Shown here piece after piece: positions 23,557-34,841 of a stretch of DNA of 64,000 nt (position 1 is the stretch's first letter; every line of letters begins with the position of its first letter). The notes below the pieces were generated by a model, which worked only from the letters and a program-made list of their open reading frames with translations, was not told the origin of the DNA and did not search any database. The translations under genes and the position numbers were made by a program. This DNA is from Nageia nagi (Eukaryota > Pinophyta), in the NCBI GenBank assembly GCA_050084985.1, contig JBITNC010000001.1, positions 155,682,001 to 155,746,000 on the forward strand, read 5' to 3'.

Positions 23557-25700
23557 GAATGTGAAATCGACAGAAAACATGAGGTGATCAGAGATTTTGC
23601 ATTTAAAGTAAAAATAAAATATCATAACAATGAAAGATTCTACAAGCATTGATAAACATTAATCATAAAATAAAATTATGACAAACATTGCTAATACTAG
23701 AGATGGGTTGAGAAAACTTCCTTTGATATTACCTTGGGCATGCTTGTCCCTTGCATTTTTTTTATCTAATATAAGAATGCCATAGAGGGTGATAATCTAA
23801 TATATCTGATAGTCTAATAACCTTGTTGCAACACTAATGACTCATGACAACAAACCTAACAACACACATACACAAGATGATGACCTAATAGATGACCTAA
23901 CCACACATGATGACCTGATGACAACTCGATAAGACCACATCACAAGACAAGACATGATAACCATGACAACACACATGACCACACATGACCACACATAGGG
24001 AAGAGCTAAGTTCCACACAACTGTAATGGAAGCTGAGACTTCGCACCAAGAGGTATGCTACAGTTGCATAAGAACTGAACTCCGTAAGATATATGGGAGC
24101 TGAAACTCTATGCTAAGAGGCATGATAAATTGATAAATGGGAGCTGAAACTCTGTGCCAAGAGGCATGATGAACTGATAAATGGGAGTTGAAACTCCACA
24201 CCAAGAGGCATGATGAATTGATAAATGGGAGCTGAAACTCCATGCCAAGAGGCATGATAAGCTGATAAATGGGGAGCTAAAACTTCGTGCCAAGAGGCAT
24301 GATAAGCTGATAAATGGGAAGCTAAAACTCCATGCCAAGAGGCATGATAAGTTGATAAATGGGGAGTTGAAACTCCACACTAAGAGGCATGATGAACTGA
24401 TAAATGGGAGCTGAAACTCTATGCCAAGAGGCATGATAAGCTGATAATACAGCCCTGCAAACATGAAATTCAAAGCAATATTATCCTAGATATAACATTG
24501 ATCAAGCACCTATGATGTACCTGTGATACTTGGATTGGCTAATTGACTGGAAAAAGGAATGTTGGTGGTTCTTTCTAGCAGATTTAGAATGTAAGTGGTC
24601 TTCAACTAAGACCATAGGTGGCCCTTTTATTGAGGATTTATCAAAAATTATGAAGATTAGGCTGCAACAAATCACCCCTGGATTCTAGATTAATACCTAG
24701 TTACCTACCCATGCATATTGAATGCCCAAATCAAAACTATCTTGAAGTGTGTGCCCTAATATTTCTATAAAAGGAACCCCACCCTTCCTCATTTGGTCAC
24801 ACTATCATTTTCAGAGCTGAGAATATCTTAGAGCTTGGGAGATTGAGTTAGAGAGTTCTAGTTGGTGATTTTATCACTATCACTGGGTGATATTCCTACG
24901 CTACTATACTACACACTATGGCCCTACCAATCACACATTAGGATGGACATAGAGCTACCTTGGTGGCCAATTCTCCTACTGGTCATTAGGTATATTGCAT
25001 TTCTTACCTTTTTCTTGTTATGTTTTTACTTACCTTCAAATTTTAACTACCTTGCATACTGATTTTCCAAGTTGCCCCTAGGGTTTACCTATTGAATACC
25101 TTAGCCCATCATTTTTACTTTTTTATTTCATTTTTTCAAAATTCTGGTCTTATGGTTGTACCACACTCATTTGTACGAACCTATACTTCAAATTTTGTTA
25201 ACCCTCGTGTACAAAAATAGGACCATTGGTGGTCCTTTCTACCCTAGTTTAGATCATGGGCAGTCTTCTTTACCTATACTATTTTGCTATTTTTGCTTCA
25301 TATCTGATACTGACTTGCTCTCTATCACTCTTTTCTTGTAGAATCATTTGTATCTTATGCGACCATCCAACAAGAGTGTCACTTTTACCACTGCCCAATA
25401 GTGGCCACAAACTGACGAGGCCTAGAGTATCCTGATTGCTCTTGTATGTGTGCTTATGATGGATGAAACTGATGTTCTGTGATTCCTAAAAATGAATGCT
25501 AATGACACAACCTACAATTCTGACTTCTCATGCTAGGGGGGAATTGGAACCTTTGACTTTCTCCTATTTTCCACTGAAAGAGGACCATTGGTGGTCCTAT
25601 TAGCATGAAATATAATGCTAGCACTCCTGTTATGATGTCATGAAGCCCCCCAATCTCTTCGCCATGACGTCTGTTAGTGACCTGGATTGACTATTAGCTT
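23557..25700 (-). other. non-coding 3' half of the Gag-only element
   Basis: About 2.1 kb downstream of gag in element orientation, where pol would lie in an autonomous element. Many stops in every frame. It contains the 44-bp array (24030-24440) and two identical 18-bp palindromes (25219-25236, 25581-25598). No pol remnant is recognisable. Confidence 0.75.
24030..24440. repeat. 44-bp tandem repeat array, about 8-9 units
   Basis: Units spaced 44-45 bp, each containing GAGCTGAAACTC, CCAAGAGGCATGAT and GATAAATGGG. The first unit is degenerate. The 121-residue open frame across it on the minus strand is only the repeat read in phase (period Pro-Phe-Ile-Ser-Leu-Ser-Cys-Leu-Leu-Ala). Confidence 0.95.
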
Positions 25701-27889
25701 CTCTCTCTTTTTTTTTTATTAGTTTAGTCATATCAATCTACCAAATGATACCCCCAGAGAGCCTAGAGCTCCCATTGGTGCTAGCCTCATTCTGTCATCC
25801 CTCTGACTATCTTTTTAAGATCTTGATTCCCTTTGTCATGTGTCCCTAGGCAAATAGTATTTCGATACCATGCTGTGGCATTGGGTTCTTATATATCCCC
25901 AATTTTTCATTATCTATGTGTACTGGAGCCTTTCTTTTTTCTTCTATTTTGTTGAATGAGATAGCCTTCTTATCTACTAAATCCTAAATAATATCTCTAA
26001 ATTTTTGACATTCACATGTTTTATGGTGATGACCCCTATGATATCTGCAAAATCCTCCTGTAGTTCTTATGTTTCTTTGATTTACCGGTGGTAACTGGAT
26101 CAAACCTCTTTGCACCAATGACTGTAACAACTCATCATGATCTTCGGTAACTTTGGTACATGCTCTAGGGGTCCTCTATTTGGTGGGTCCTTGCAACTCT
26201 TTGGTTGCTACAACTGTAGCTATCACTTTGGTTGGTATTGGTTTTTCATCTTTCTTATGCCCCCATAAACCAATTTTCATCAAGTGTCTCTCTTTTCGAA
26301 TCATGGATAGGACCATTTCTGCAAGGGGTTGTTCTAGATAATTGAAAAATTTGAGCATCACCTCATCCCTTAGTGACTTTATCAACATTTGCTTCAACTC
26401 CTTTTCACTTAACTCTATGTATGTCACCACTTTCTTTCAAGCTACCATAAACTCTTCAAATGATTGGTTCTTCCCTTGTCTCATTCTAGCCAAATCCATG
26501 ATGGTAGGTTTTTTCTTTATATTGTGCTGATACCGATCTAAGAACTCCTATTTTAACTATCCATAACTAGTGATACTTTGGTCCTTTAGGTCATAAAACC
26601 ATTTGAAGCTTCTTCTCCTAGATTGAGCTAAAATAACCTAGCCAACATATCTACATCATGAAGGTGACTCCAAGCTGCCTCCTCGAAAATTATGATGTGC
26701 ATCCTTGGATCACTTATACCGTCATACTTGCTGAATTTGATGTCTTCACCTTCCCATGTTATTCTTCTGATTCTTATGCAAAGAGGATGATTTTCTATTA
26801 AATATTTATTTACTTTTTCATCATGTAACAATGTTAACTTTTTGAGCTGCTCGGCCATTGCTTGAAGCTATGCCATTCTTTGTTCTGCTATCTCTCTTTG
26901 CCTCTGTTTACCTGTGTCATCTTGATTTGACTTCTCTTCTAGAGTTTTACACCCTTCATCTCTTCTTCTTTCTCATGGTCTAATGGTCCTAGGGTGAATC
27001 TTAAATTCTGGTCCCTCCATTCTTGTACTAGCTGCATCTCTAATTCTCTTATGATGATCTCTTTTATGCATGATTGCGATTTTTGATAAGATCCTGTGCT
27101 GATAACCCTTCTTACTTCTGCTTCTTTAATCTCTTTTTCTTGATCTGACCAATAAGGGTAAGCATCAACCAGTCTCTATGCTATAGGGTCCATTTCAAGC
27201 TCCATCTCTGACTCATCATCTGATTCTTCATTAAAATGTACCACTTCCTCTTCATCTGAATACTCATTGTTCACTTCTTCTTGTATTATTATCTCATGAT
27301 TTCTAAAATATTCAATAAGGGTTAGAGATGACATAGATCCACAAATATTTGATTTGATATTCTTAGGAGTGGAAATTCATTGGTTAAAGCATGGCACATA
27401 AAATTTCTCATGATCTTCTATAATGGTCAAAGTTGATTTGATGAAAGATGCTCTAATGATTGATGTGAGATTGTTTGTAGTTTTGAATTTCCATAGGTAG
27501 TGGAAAGAGTATGCTGTGCTAGTGTCTATAGCAAATTTCTAGAACATCCCAAAATCTTTCATAAACTGTTGCACTAACCTAAGTTTTTCTTCGGTAAGGT
27601 TCCAGCTGTTGAATCTGTTGGGTCGGTACATGGTTATTAACAAATCCTTTTTGAACATTTGGCTGATATTTTCTAGGGTTTCACCATCAAAACTATCATT
27701 GTCTTCGAAATCACCATGATAGGATTCCTCATCCAGAAGTTTATCTTTAATAATCTAAGGAGCACTCTCTTTGTTTAGTCTAGCACTTTTCCTAGTTGGC
27801 ACTGTTCCTTTCCATGTTTTTCTTTTCCTCTTAGGTGATGATTGAACTAATGAAGAATAATCTGAAAATTCATCTATATCTTTGTCCAT
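25700..27889 (-). pseudogene. gag of the Gag-only element, decayed
   Basis: Starts at the ATG at 27889, 20 bases past the PBS. N-terminus MDKDIDEFSDYSSLVQSSPK is followed by a basic patch (KRKRKTWKG, RKSARL), then acidic stretches. A Gln/Glu-rich probable coiled coil (QREIAEQRMA, then MAEQLKKLTLLHDEK) lies around 26820-26900. The capsid block FSKYDGISDPRMHIIIFEEA (about 26680-26745) and QMLIKSLRDEVMLKFF follow. A Cys/His motif GFCRYHRGHHHKTCECQKF is at about 25995-26055 and GIYKNPMPQHG at about 25880-25915. One frameshift separates the N-terminal third from the capsid, and a few stops occur. The Cys/His motif and YKNP-PQH block also occur in Tat Gags, suggesting descent from a Tat-like element. 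Confidence 0.82.
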
Positions 27890-27909
27890 TTTCGAATTAG
27901 CAAGCATGT

Positions 27910-27927
27910 TTCACGTTGGGTTCACCA
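27910..27927 (-). other. primer binding site, tRNA-Trp type
   Basis: Minus strand TGGTGAACCCAACGTGAA, two bases after the 5' LTR. It matches the complement of the plant tRNA-Trp 3' end (as recalled) at 17 of 18 positions. The one difference is G-to-A at a CpG. Confidence 0.85.
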
Positions 27928-27929
27928 AA

Positions 27930-28821
27930 TGTTTACAAATAAAATTAAGCATGCAAATAAATAAGCAGGTAAATATCTACAAACCTAATATATTTGTATT
28001 CGAGCTATGGATAGCAATTTATACAAAATAATGAAAGAGATAATCAATTGTAGAAATAGAACAAGTATTTTAACAGATGATAAACTCAAAATTATTCACA
28101 AAACTTAGACTATACAATATATTAAGATATATGTATACATAGTTAGGCATAAGATGACACCACCTATCAAGATAGAAGTTATATACCCACCTCACGAAGC
28201 GTGCTCGAAATGAAGTTGTTGATGAAGTCGTAGGATCCAACGTTGTCCACACCTGAAATCATGAAGCTAAAAAAAGTCATAGAAGAAGGCCATGGGCAAT
28301 GTTCGTTGCACTGGATAGGAATGTTGGTAGTCTATATTCATCCATAGAGGAGCTCTGGTGGCCTTTGATAGGCTATAATCCATCTCCAACGAGCCTACGC
28401 CTCCACTCAAATCTTGAGATAATTGCAGTATGACACTTAGATAAGTCTCTCAGTTCTTCAGAATGCTCGTAAGAAGGGGATACACAAAATCTGGCTTGAT
28501 AGGCGGTGTCAAGAGACACCTTACAATATGATTGCCATTATCAAGACCATACGTGGGATCATGTGTATCCTTGATGATGGACTTACTATTAGATCCCTTA
28601 TTTATATAGATAATAGATAATACAACCCATGGGTCAGCATGCATCTACATAAACAAGGCTAATTCACAACATTCAAGATAACCACACCAATAAACAAGAT
28701 AATTCATGCAATATTCAAGATAATCATTATAAAATTCACATTCAAGACATATATTTAGACCAAGCATGTTTTCATTAATTTTATTGATTTAAAAATATAA
28801 ATTCATTTTTATGTGTTAATA
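27930..28821 (-). repeat. 5' LTR of the Gag-only element
   Basis: 892 bp, pair of 22617-23543. The terminal CA has decayed to TA at 28820-28821. Confidence 0.92.
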
Positions 28822-29760
28822 GTAATTTTGACAAGCATGCCTTATACATTACCTTAAGAAGAATTAGTAAAATTATTTAGTCAAAGTTGCTTAATACCTA
28901 TAGCTAGCATGTTACTTATGCAACAACATAAAATGTTTGAAGATGCTATCTCTCAAGTAGTAGTAATCGAATGAGTTAAAATTCAAGATGGAAAAATAAA
29001 AGGTAAAAAATGAGAAGGATATATAAAAACTAAGACACAAATAGGTAAGGTGATGCTAGGTAATAAAGTATCTATCCAAAAAGAAGAAGAACTCAAGCCA
29101 ACCTTAAAAAATGATGAAGAGCCAAAATGAAACCAAAAATTTCTATGAGGTACAAGACCTCTCAGGAATTTTACACCTTTATCTATACCTCTTCAAGATA
29201 TTTTAAAGAAAATGTTAGATCATAATTTAATAATATTACCTAAACTTAGATAAGATGAAATGCAAAATAAAAATTATTAACCAAAAAAATTATTAACCCA
29301 AAAATTATTAACCTAAAAATTACTAACCTAAAAAGTCATTAACCCAAAAATTATTAACCTAAAAAAAAATACTTAATGGTAATTATCATAGAGAAAAGGG
29401 TCATGATACAAATCAATGTTGTTCATTGAAACATGTGATCCAAGATTTAATTGATGAGGGAAAATTACAGGTAGATACCCCTTTGCCAAACCCTAATAAA
29501 GAACTAGGTATTTATAAAAATCCCCTTCCACATCATACAAATAATATTTCATGGAATACAAATCAAGTAACACATAAATATGATCCAAATTACATAGGGT
29601 ATATTTCTATGATTAGTGTTTCCACAAGAGCACAAAAAAGTCAAAATAAACAAAATACAACAATGAATCAACAAAATGTAATGCCACAAATACCAAGACC
29701 TTAACATCTTAAAGTGTAAATCAAAGGAGCATTACAACAACAATTAAAAATATCATAAGT
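28822..29760 (+). pseudogene. gag C-terminal part (copy 2), after the insertion
   Basis: Resumes capsid directly after the target duplication with ILTSMPYTLP, followed by MLLMQQHKMFEDAISQVVVI (about 28910-28970). Further on, YHREKGHDTNQCCSLKHVIQ at 29383 onward is the Cys/His block, and the open stretch at 29426-29704 contains DLIDEGKLQVDTPLPNP and GIYKNPLPHH. A short microsatellite-like run (29270-29365) lies just before the Cys/His block and probably caused loss of frame. Confidence 0.82.
29270..29365. repeat. short tandem repeat in gag, 16-18-bp units
   Basis: About six units of the type AAAAATTATTAACCT with small variations. Copy 1 lacks the array at the equivalent place (about 360-400), so it expanded in copy 2. 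Confidence 0.85.
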
Positions 29761-29799
29761 TAAATTATCCTTATTTGATTTGTTACAATAATTAAAATA

Positions 29800-30540
29800 T
29801 CATCAAGATGTGATGAATCATATTTTACAAAAAATTGAGTTAGATATTAACGATCCTGAAAGTTTTGCTACTCTTGTAGGTAACATCAAACAAATTCAAA
29901 AACCAAATATTATATTTTATGATCATAAAATAAAACATTGGAAAAATTCTTCTAGAAATGATCCACCATTACACATTGTAGCAAATATTGATGGAAAGAT
30001 GTTTAAATGAGTCTTAATTGATAAAGGATCTACAATGAATATTATATCAACAACTGCTTTCCAAAATCTAGATATTCCATTTTCACATATTAAGGCACCA
30101 ACTTTACAATTAAAAGCCTTTAATGATGCCTTATGTCCAACAATTAGATCAATATCTATACCTATTAAAGTTGGATCAAAAATAGTTCAAATTGTGTTAT
30201 AGGTCATGGAAGGGGATATTACACAATACAATATCCTCTTAGGAAGACCTTGGATTAAAGATATGCAATGTTTTCCTTCAACATATCATAATTGTTTAAA
30301 ATACATACATAATGGAATAGTACATTGTGTCCTTGGAGATGATAATCCATATTCACATTGTAACACTATAGGAATTCTTTATGAGATCACTCTACCTTTC
30401 ACTCATTTCTTTATGACATCTTTATCAAAATCTTCAAAAGATAATGATAAAAAAAATATGTTAAAACAAGAAAAACAAAAGCAAGTAATGGATAGTCTAA
30501 AAATAAGTAATTTATTTTTTGAATCAAATAGTTTAAATCT
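29800..30540 (+). pseudogene. aspartic protease domain, decayed (copy 2)
   Basis: Open stretches at 29810-30010 and 30206-30544. LHIVANIDGKMFK is followed by TGA (Arg expected), then VLIDKGSTMNIIST, where the catalytic D-[ST]-G has become D-K-G. The second block GDITQYNILLGRPWIKDM follows at 30212 onward. Collinear with 960-1330 of copy 1. Confidence 0.8.
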
Positions 30541-31540
30541 ATAAGAAAAAGAATCTTGGCAAAATCAAACACAAACATTAAACATGTTGTATGATGCTTC
30601 TTCATCTAAAACTAGTGAGATGGTAGCTTCATCTCAAGAGAAATTATTGCAAGATAGATTAAATGAAATTCCTCATACAATGGCTAAGTTGTCTAATTTA
30701 GGTATTGTCTAATATGATATTTATGATGTAATATTTAATATTCCCATTGGTCAAGAGATTGAATTACCTTATCAAGAATTAAGTGTTGTAGGACAACTTG
30801 TTTCACTAGGAGAAAAACCTAATCAAACATTATTTGTATATGCAATACTTGATAAACCTGATGAACAACCTATTCCAAAAATTAGTAAAGAACCATTTTG
30901 TAATTCCTTGGACTATTTGTCACCCTATGTGTGATCTTTTTGTCCAATGATATTTTGATAAATGTCATTGGAAAGGGCACAAATTAGGATGATATGAACA
31001 AGGCCCATGACATGTGATAGACATATATTATCAAATACTTATAGATAAGATGAGATTAGGATATAAGAGTAAAATGAAATATAATTCAAATAAAAACATG
31101 ATAGAATTACAACCTAAAAATCTCACATATGAAGAATCTCTTTACCTCTATCATCCATTAAAATCAAATGATGATAGTAAATTTGATAAGTTGATACCTA
31201 ATTATTTATTTAATAATGATATATCAATCAGTATGGTTCAAATTGTACAAATCAATATTGAAAATATAAAACCTATATCTCTGCAATCTAAAGTAAAAGT
31301 AAATTCAACTTTGATTGAAAGCAATATTGGAGAAGTCGAAGAATATGATTTAAGTGATTTAACTTGGATCCATATACCCAATCACTTACAAGAAGGATCA
31401 CATATAGTAATTGAAGAAACTATTAATGTCAATATTAGTGATGATTCTACTATGCTTAAAATTATTCAATTAGGAAATTATTTAATAGAGGAAGAAAAAA
31501 GTTATTTATATCTATTTTGAAAGAAAAATAGGCCATATTT
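30541..31540 (+). pseudogene. polyprotein linker between protease and RT (copy 2)
   Basis: Contains a 168-residue open stretch (31014-31520) with YLFNNDISISMVQIVQINIE and EGSHIVIEETINVNISDDST. The latter matches GSHTLIEETIQIALSDD in copy 1. No domain recognised. It ends just before the VFAW-Y block that leads into RT, so it is the N-terminal extension of RT. Confidence 0.6.
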
Positions 31541-32340
31541 GCATGGACATATGAAGATATGCCTTGTATAGCTACCAATCTGGTTGTTCATAATCTAGAT
31601 CTTAAAGATGATGCTAAACCTATTAAGCAAAAGTTATGAAAAATGAATCCTACAATAGCCTTGATGGTAAAATAAGAATTACAAAAATTATTAGATGCCA
31701 AATTTATACAACCAATTGATTATTCAAAATGGATTTTAAATATGGTTCCTGTAAAGAAACCAAATGGAAAAATTTGTATCTGTACCAATTTTAGGGATTT
31801 AAATAAAGCATGTCCTAAAGATGACTTCCCACTTCCCAATATAGATAACTTAGTGGATGCCATAGTAGGAAATGAAATGCTTTCACTTATGGATGGATTT
31901 TTTTGGTTATAATCAAATAAAAATTGCTTTTGAATACCAACATAAAACTATATTTATAACACCATGGGGAACCTTTTATTATAAAGCAATGCCCTTTGGT
32001 CTCAAAAATGCTAGGGCAATATATCAAAGAGTAATGACATACATCTTTCATGATTATATGCATGATATCATAGAAGATTATGTTGATGAATTATTGGCTA
32101 AGTCTAAAATAAGAGAACAACATCCTAAGATATTGATAAAAATATGTGATAAATTGTTAGAATTTAATGTTCATCTTAACTAAAAGAAATATGTTTTTGG
32201 AGTAACTTTAGGAAAAATAATAGGATTCATTATATCTTAATGAGGAATTGAAATAGATCCTAATAAAATTAAAGTAATAAAAAATATGCCTCCTCCTTTT
32301 AAATTAATCACTTGCAAAGTTTGCAAGGAAAATTACAAGC
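31541..32340 (+). pseudogene. reverse transcriptase, decayed (copy 2)
   Basis: AIFAWTYEDMP lead-in, then FIQPIDYSKWILNMVPVKKP (about 31700-31760) and KACPKDDFPLPNIDNLVDA. The open stretch 31872-32183 contains TPWGTFYYKAMPFGLKNA. The catalytic motif reads YVDE at 32079-32090 in place of YVDD, so the second Asp is lost even apart from the stops. Stops at Gln/Arg positions are frequent, but one (GAA-to-TAA) is a transversion. Confidence 0.92.
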
Positions 32341-32880
32341 AATCAGATGTTTTATTTCATAATTATCAGATAAATATAAACTTTTTACTAAATTGTTAAA
32401 AAATGGAACCATTTTTCATTGGGGTAAAGAACAATAAGAAGATTTGGATGAAATTGAACAATATTTATTAACACCACTAGTATTAACTCCTCCATGAGCA
32501 AATGAGCCATATAAAATGCATTAGGTATTATGTTTGCTCAAAAGAATGAATACAACAAAGAGCAAGTCGTATATTACCTTAATTGAACACTATTGGATTA
32601 TGAAATTAAGTATGTATATATGGATAAACTTTGTTTAGCCATCATTTTCACAATGAAAAAAATTAAGCATTACATGTTAAACCATACTACTTATGTTATT
32701 GCAAAAGCTAATCCTCTTAAATATATGATGAATAAAACTTACCAAAATACAAGAACATCAAAATGGATCATGTATTTAACTGAATTTGATATATAATTCA
32801 TCAGTCAAAAATCCATCAAAGGTCAATTTATAGCTAATTATTTGGCAAAAACAACTTTACAAGATGATAATCCCCTTATC
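32341..32880 (+). pseudogene. first RNase H domain, decayed (copy 2)
   Basis: Open stretch 32593-32796: DYEIKYVYMDKLCLAIIFTM, HYMLNHTTYVIAKANPLKYM, TSKWIMYLTEFDI. It is followed by KSIKGQFIANYLAKT (about 32809-32850). Collinear with copy 1. Confidence 0.85.
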
Positions 32881-32929
32881 ATAGAATTGCTTGATGAACA
32901 CATATTTCAATTAGACAATGTTGAATTAC

Positions 32930-33345
32930 CAATAGAATTGGAATAAGAATGGGATATGACAATACATTTTGATAGATCTAAGTGTGAAAAGGGAGGTGGA
33001 GCATGTGTTATATTTATCTTTCCTCAAGGAATACCAATTCCATACTCATTCAAATTAGATTTTCCCTATATAAATAATAATGCTGAATATGAGGCCTTAA
33101 TATTAGCTATTAAGATTGCTCTAAAATTAAAACTACAAAAGTAAAATTCATCAAAGATTCATTGTTAATTATAAATCAAATTAAAAGAATCTTTCAATGT
33201 AAAGAACCTTTACTTCAAAAATATAAACAAATAGTTAAAAATTTATTATCTTTATTGATAAAATATGAAATTCAAGAAACTCCCAGATCAAATAATAGAT
33301 TCATTGATGCTATGGCATCAATTGGATCATTAATACCTCAAAATC
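32930..33345 (+). pseudogene. second (archaeal-type) RNase H domain, decayed (copy 2)
   Basis: EWDMTIHFDRSKCEKGGGAC opens at 32948. It is followed by NNNAEYEALILAIKIALKLK, then a one-base frameshift near 33143, then KDSLLIINQIKRIFQCKEPL and RFIDAMASIGSL. The acidic residues D, E, D, D of the active site are all still present (FDR, YEAL, KDS, FID). Together with the first RNase H this places the element in the Tat/Ogre lineage. Confidence 0.9.
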
Positions 33346-33399
33346 CACACCATAAAAACATTCACATTGAAATAGTACAAATAATAAAGTTTGATTTAG

Positions 33400-34720
33400 A
33401 AATAGATGATAAAACATATGATGTTTTGGACATCACAATAGAAGGAAAAAATCTATTGTATGACCAATTAATTAAATTTTTAAGAGATTGAGTTTTACCT
33501 AAAGATTTAACAAAATCAGCTATGAAAGCTTTTAAATTATGAGCATCTCATTATTGCATGTAAGGTCATACACTCTATCGAAGAGGATTTTATGGTATAT
33601 TATTGTGGTATTTAGAATGGGTTGATTTATAAATTGCAATTTTGTCTACACATGATGGAATATGTGGAGGACATTTTAGCAGACCTACTATTACAAAATG
33701 TTTAATGCACATGGGATATTATTAGTCTATAATGGAACATGATTGTATCGATTACATTAAAAAATGCATTAAGTGTCAACAACATGCTCACCTTTTTGTT
33801 CAACCTTTGCAAGCACTACAACCAATGCAATCTTTGTGGCCATTTTCATGATGGGCCTTAGATCTCATAGGAAAAATATTCCCTACATCATCTATAGATC
33901 ATAAATTTATTATAACAACTAAATATTTTACAAAATGAGTAGAAGATATACCCATGATTTCAACAAAAGATCCTAAAATAGTTGAAATCATATTACATCA
34001 ACTTATCTATCGATTTGGCATTCCTACTCAAATTGTGACTAATAATAGTAAAAAATTAAAAAATAAAGAAGTATTAGTATTATGTAAAGCATATCACATA
34101 TGAATTAGATTTTCAACACCATATTATCCTCAAGATAATGGTCAAGTTGAGGCTACCAATAAAACCATTCAAAGTATTCTAGTTAAAACTATTAATGATT
34201 CTCATAAAGATTGGCATTTTTGAATTCCACATGCTTTATGGTCATATCATACAAGCATTAGAACACCAACTAGGGTAACCCCATTTTCCCTTGTTTATGG
34301 TTTAGAAGCAAAATTGCCATTGGAGATAGAAATTCCTTTTTTATGAATTGCTTTACAAGACTATATAACTGATGAAACTGCAAGATAAGTAGGATTAGAT
34401 TAATTATTGATTTTAGATGAAAAATGAGTCCATGCATTAGAACATATTTGTGTATACCAAGAATGTATCAAATGAGTATTTGATAAGAAAGTTAAGATAC
34501 ATGAATTTAATATAGGGGATTTAGTTTTAAAAGAAAACCAACAAACATCTTGTATGGAATGCTAATTACATGATAAATTTGCTCCAAATTGGTTAGAACC
34601 TTACATAATCAAGAAAAAATATGGTTCTAGGGCATATCATTTGGTTGATATGAAAGTAAATGAAGAAAATGAACCCATAAACATCATGCATCTTCGACCA
34701 TTCTATAGTTAGAAAAAAAT
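33400..34720 (+). pseudogene. integrase, decayed (copy 2)
   Basis: Zinc-binding region with HDGICGGHFS and CIKCQQHAH (about 33650-33795). The catalytic core starts ALDLIGKI (first Asp, about 33856). The second catalytic Asp is replaced by Asn (IVTNNSKKL, about 34035-34060). The third residue, Glu, is kept in DNGQVEATNKTI. HALWSYHTSIRTPTRVTPFS then LVYGLEAKLPLEIEIPF closes the core (about 34230-34340). A C-terminal DNA-binding region with LRPFYS-like ending (HLRPFYS, about 34689-34710) follows. In-frame TGA/TAG/TAA codons are mainly at Trp, Arg or Gln positions. Confidence 0.88.
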
Positions 34721-34841
34721 TTGCTCTTTGTAAATAGTGTATATACATGTTTTGTATATTAAAAAAATAATGAAATTAATATATATATATATATTAATGT
34801 ATTGGCAGATGGCTTTTAAATGATCAAAGACTATCCATGTA

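Larger units (their letters stand above)
22617..28821 (-). mobile_element. Gag-only LTR retrotransposon (TR-GAG/LARD-like) nested in Tat gag
   Basis: 6205-bp element on the minus strand with 927-bp (left) and 892-bp (right) LTRs beginning TGTTTACAAA on the + strand. A perfect 5-bp target duplication GTAAT lies at 22612-22616 and 28822-28826. PBS at 27910-27927, polypurine tract at 23544-23556. The interior holds one Ty3/gypsy-type gag and about 2.1 kb of non-coding DNA with tandem repeats, and no protease, RT or integrase. This matches the published concept of terminal-repeat retrotransposons with GAG. Joining the flanks restores the Gag frame of the host Tat element. Confidence 0.93.

Noticed and set aside
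24030-24440. Regularly spaced repeats resembling a CRISPR array
   Set aside because: The whole 44-bp unit repeats with no unique spacers, and the setting is a plant retrotransposon.
24108-24473. 121-residue minus-strand open frame with a Leu/Cys-rich period
   Set aside because: It is the 44-bp tandem array read in a frame that happens to stay open, and no start context or family supports a gene.
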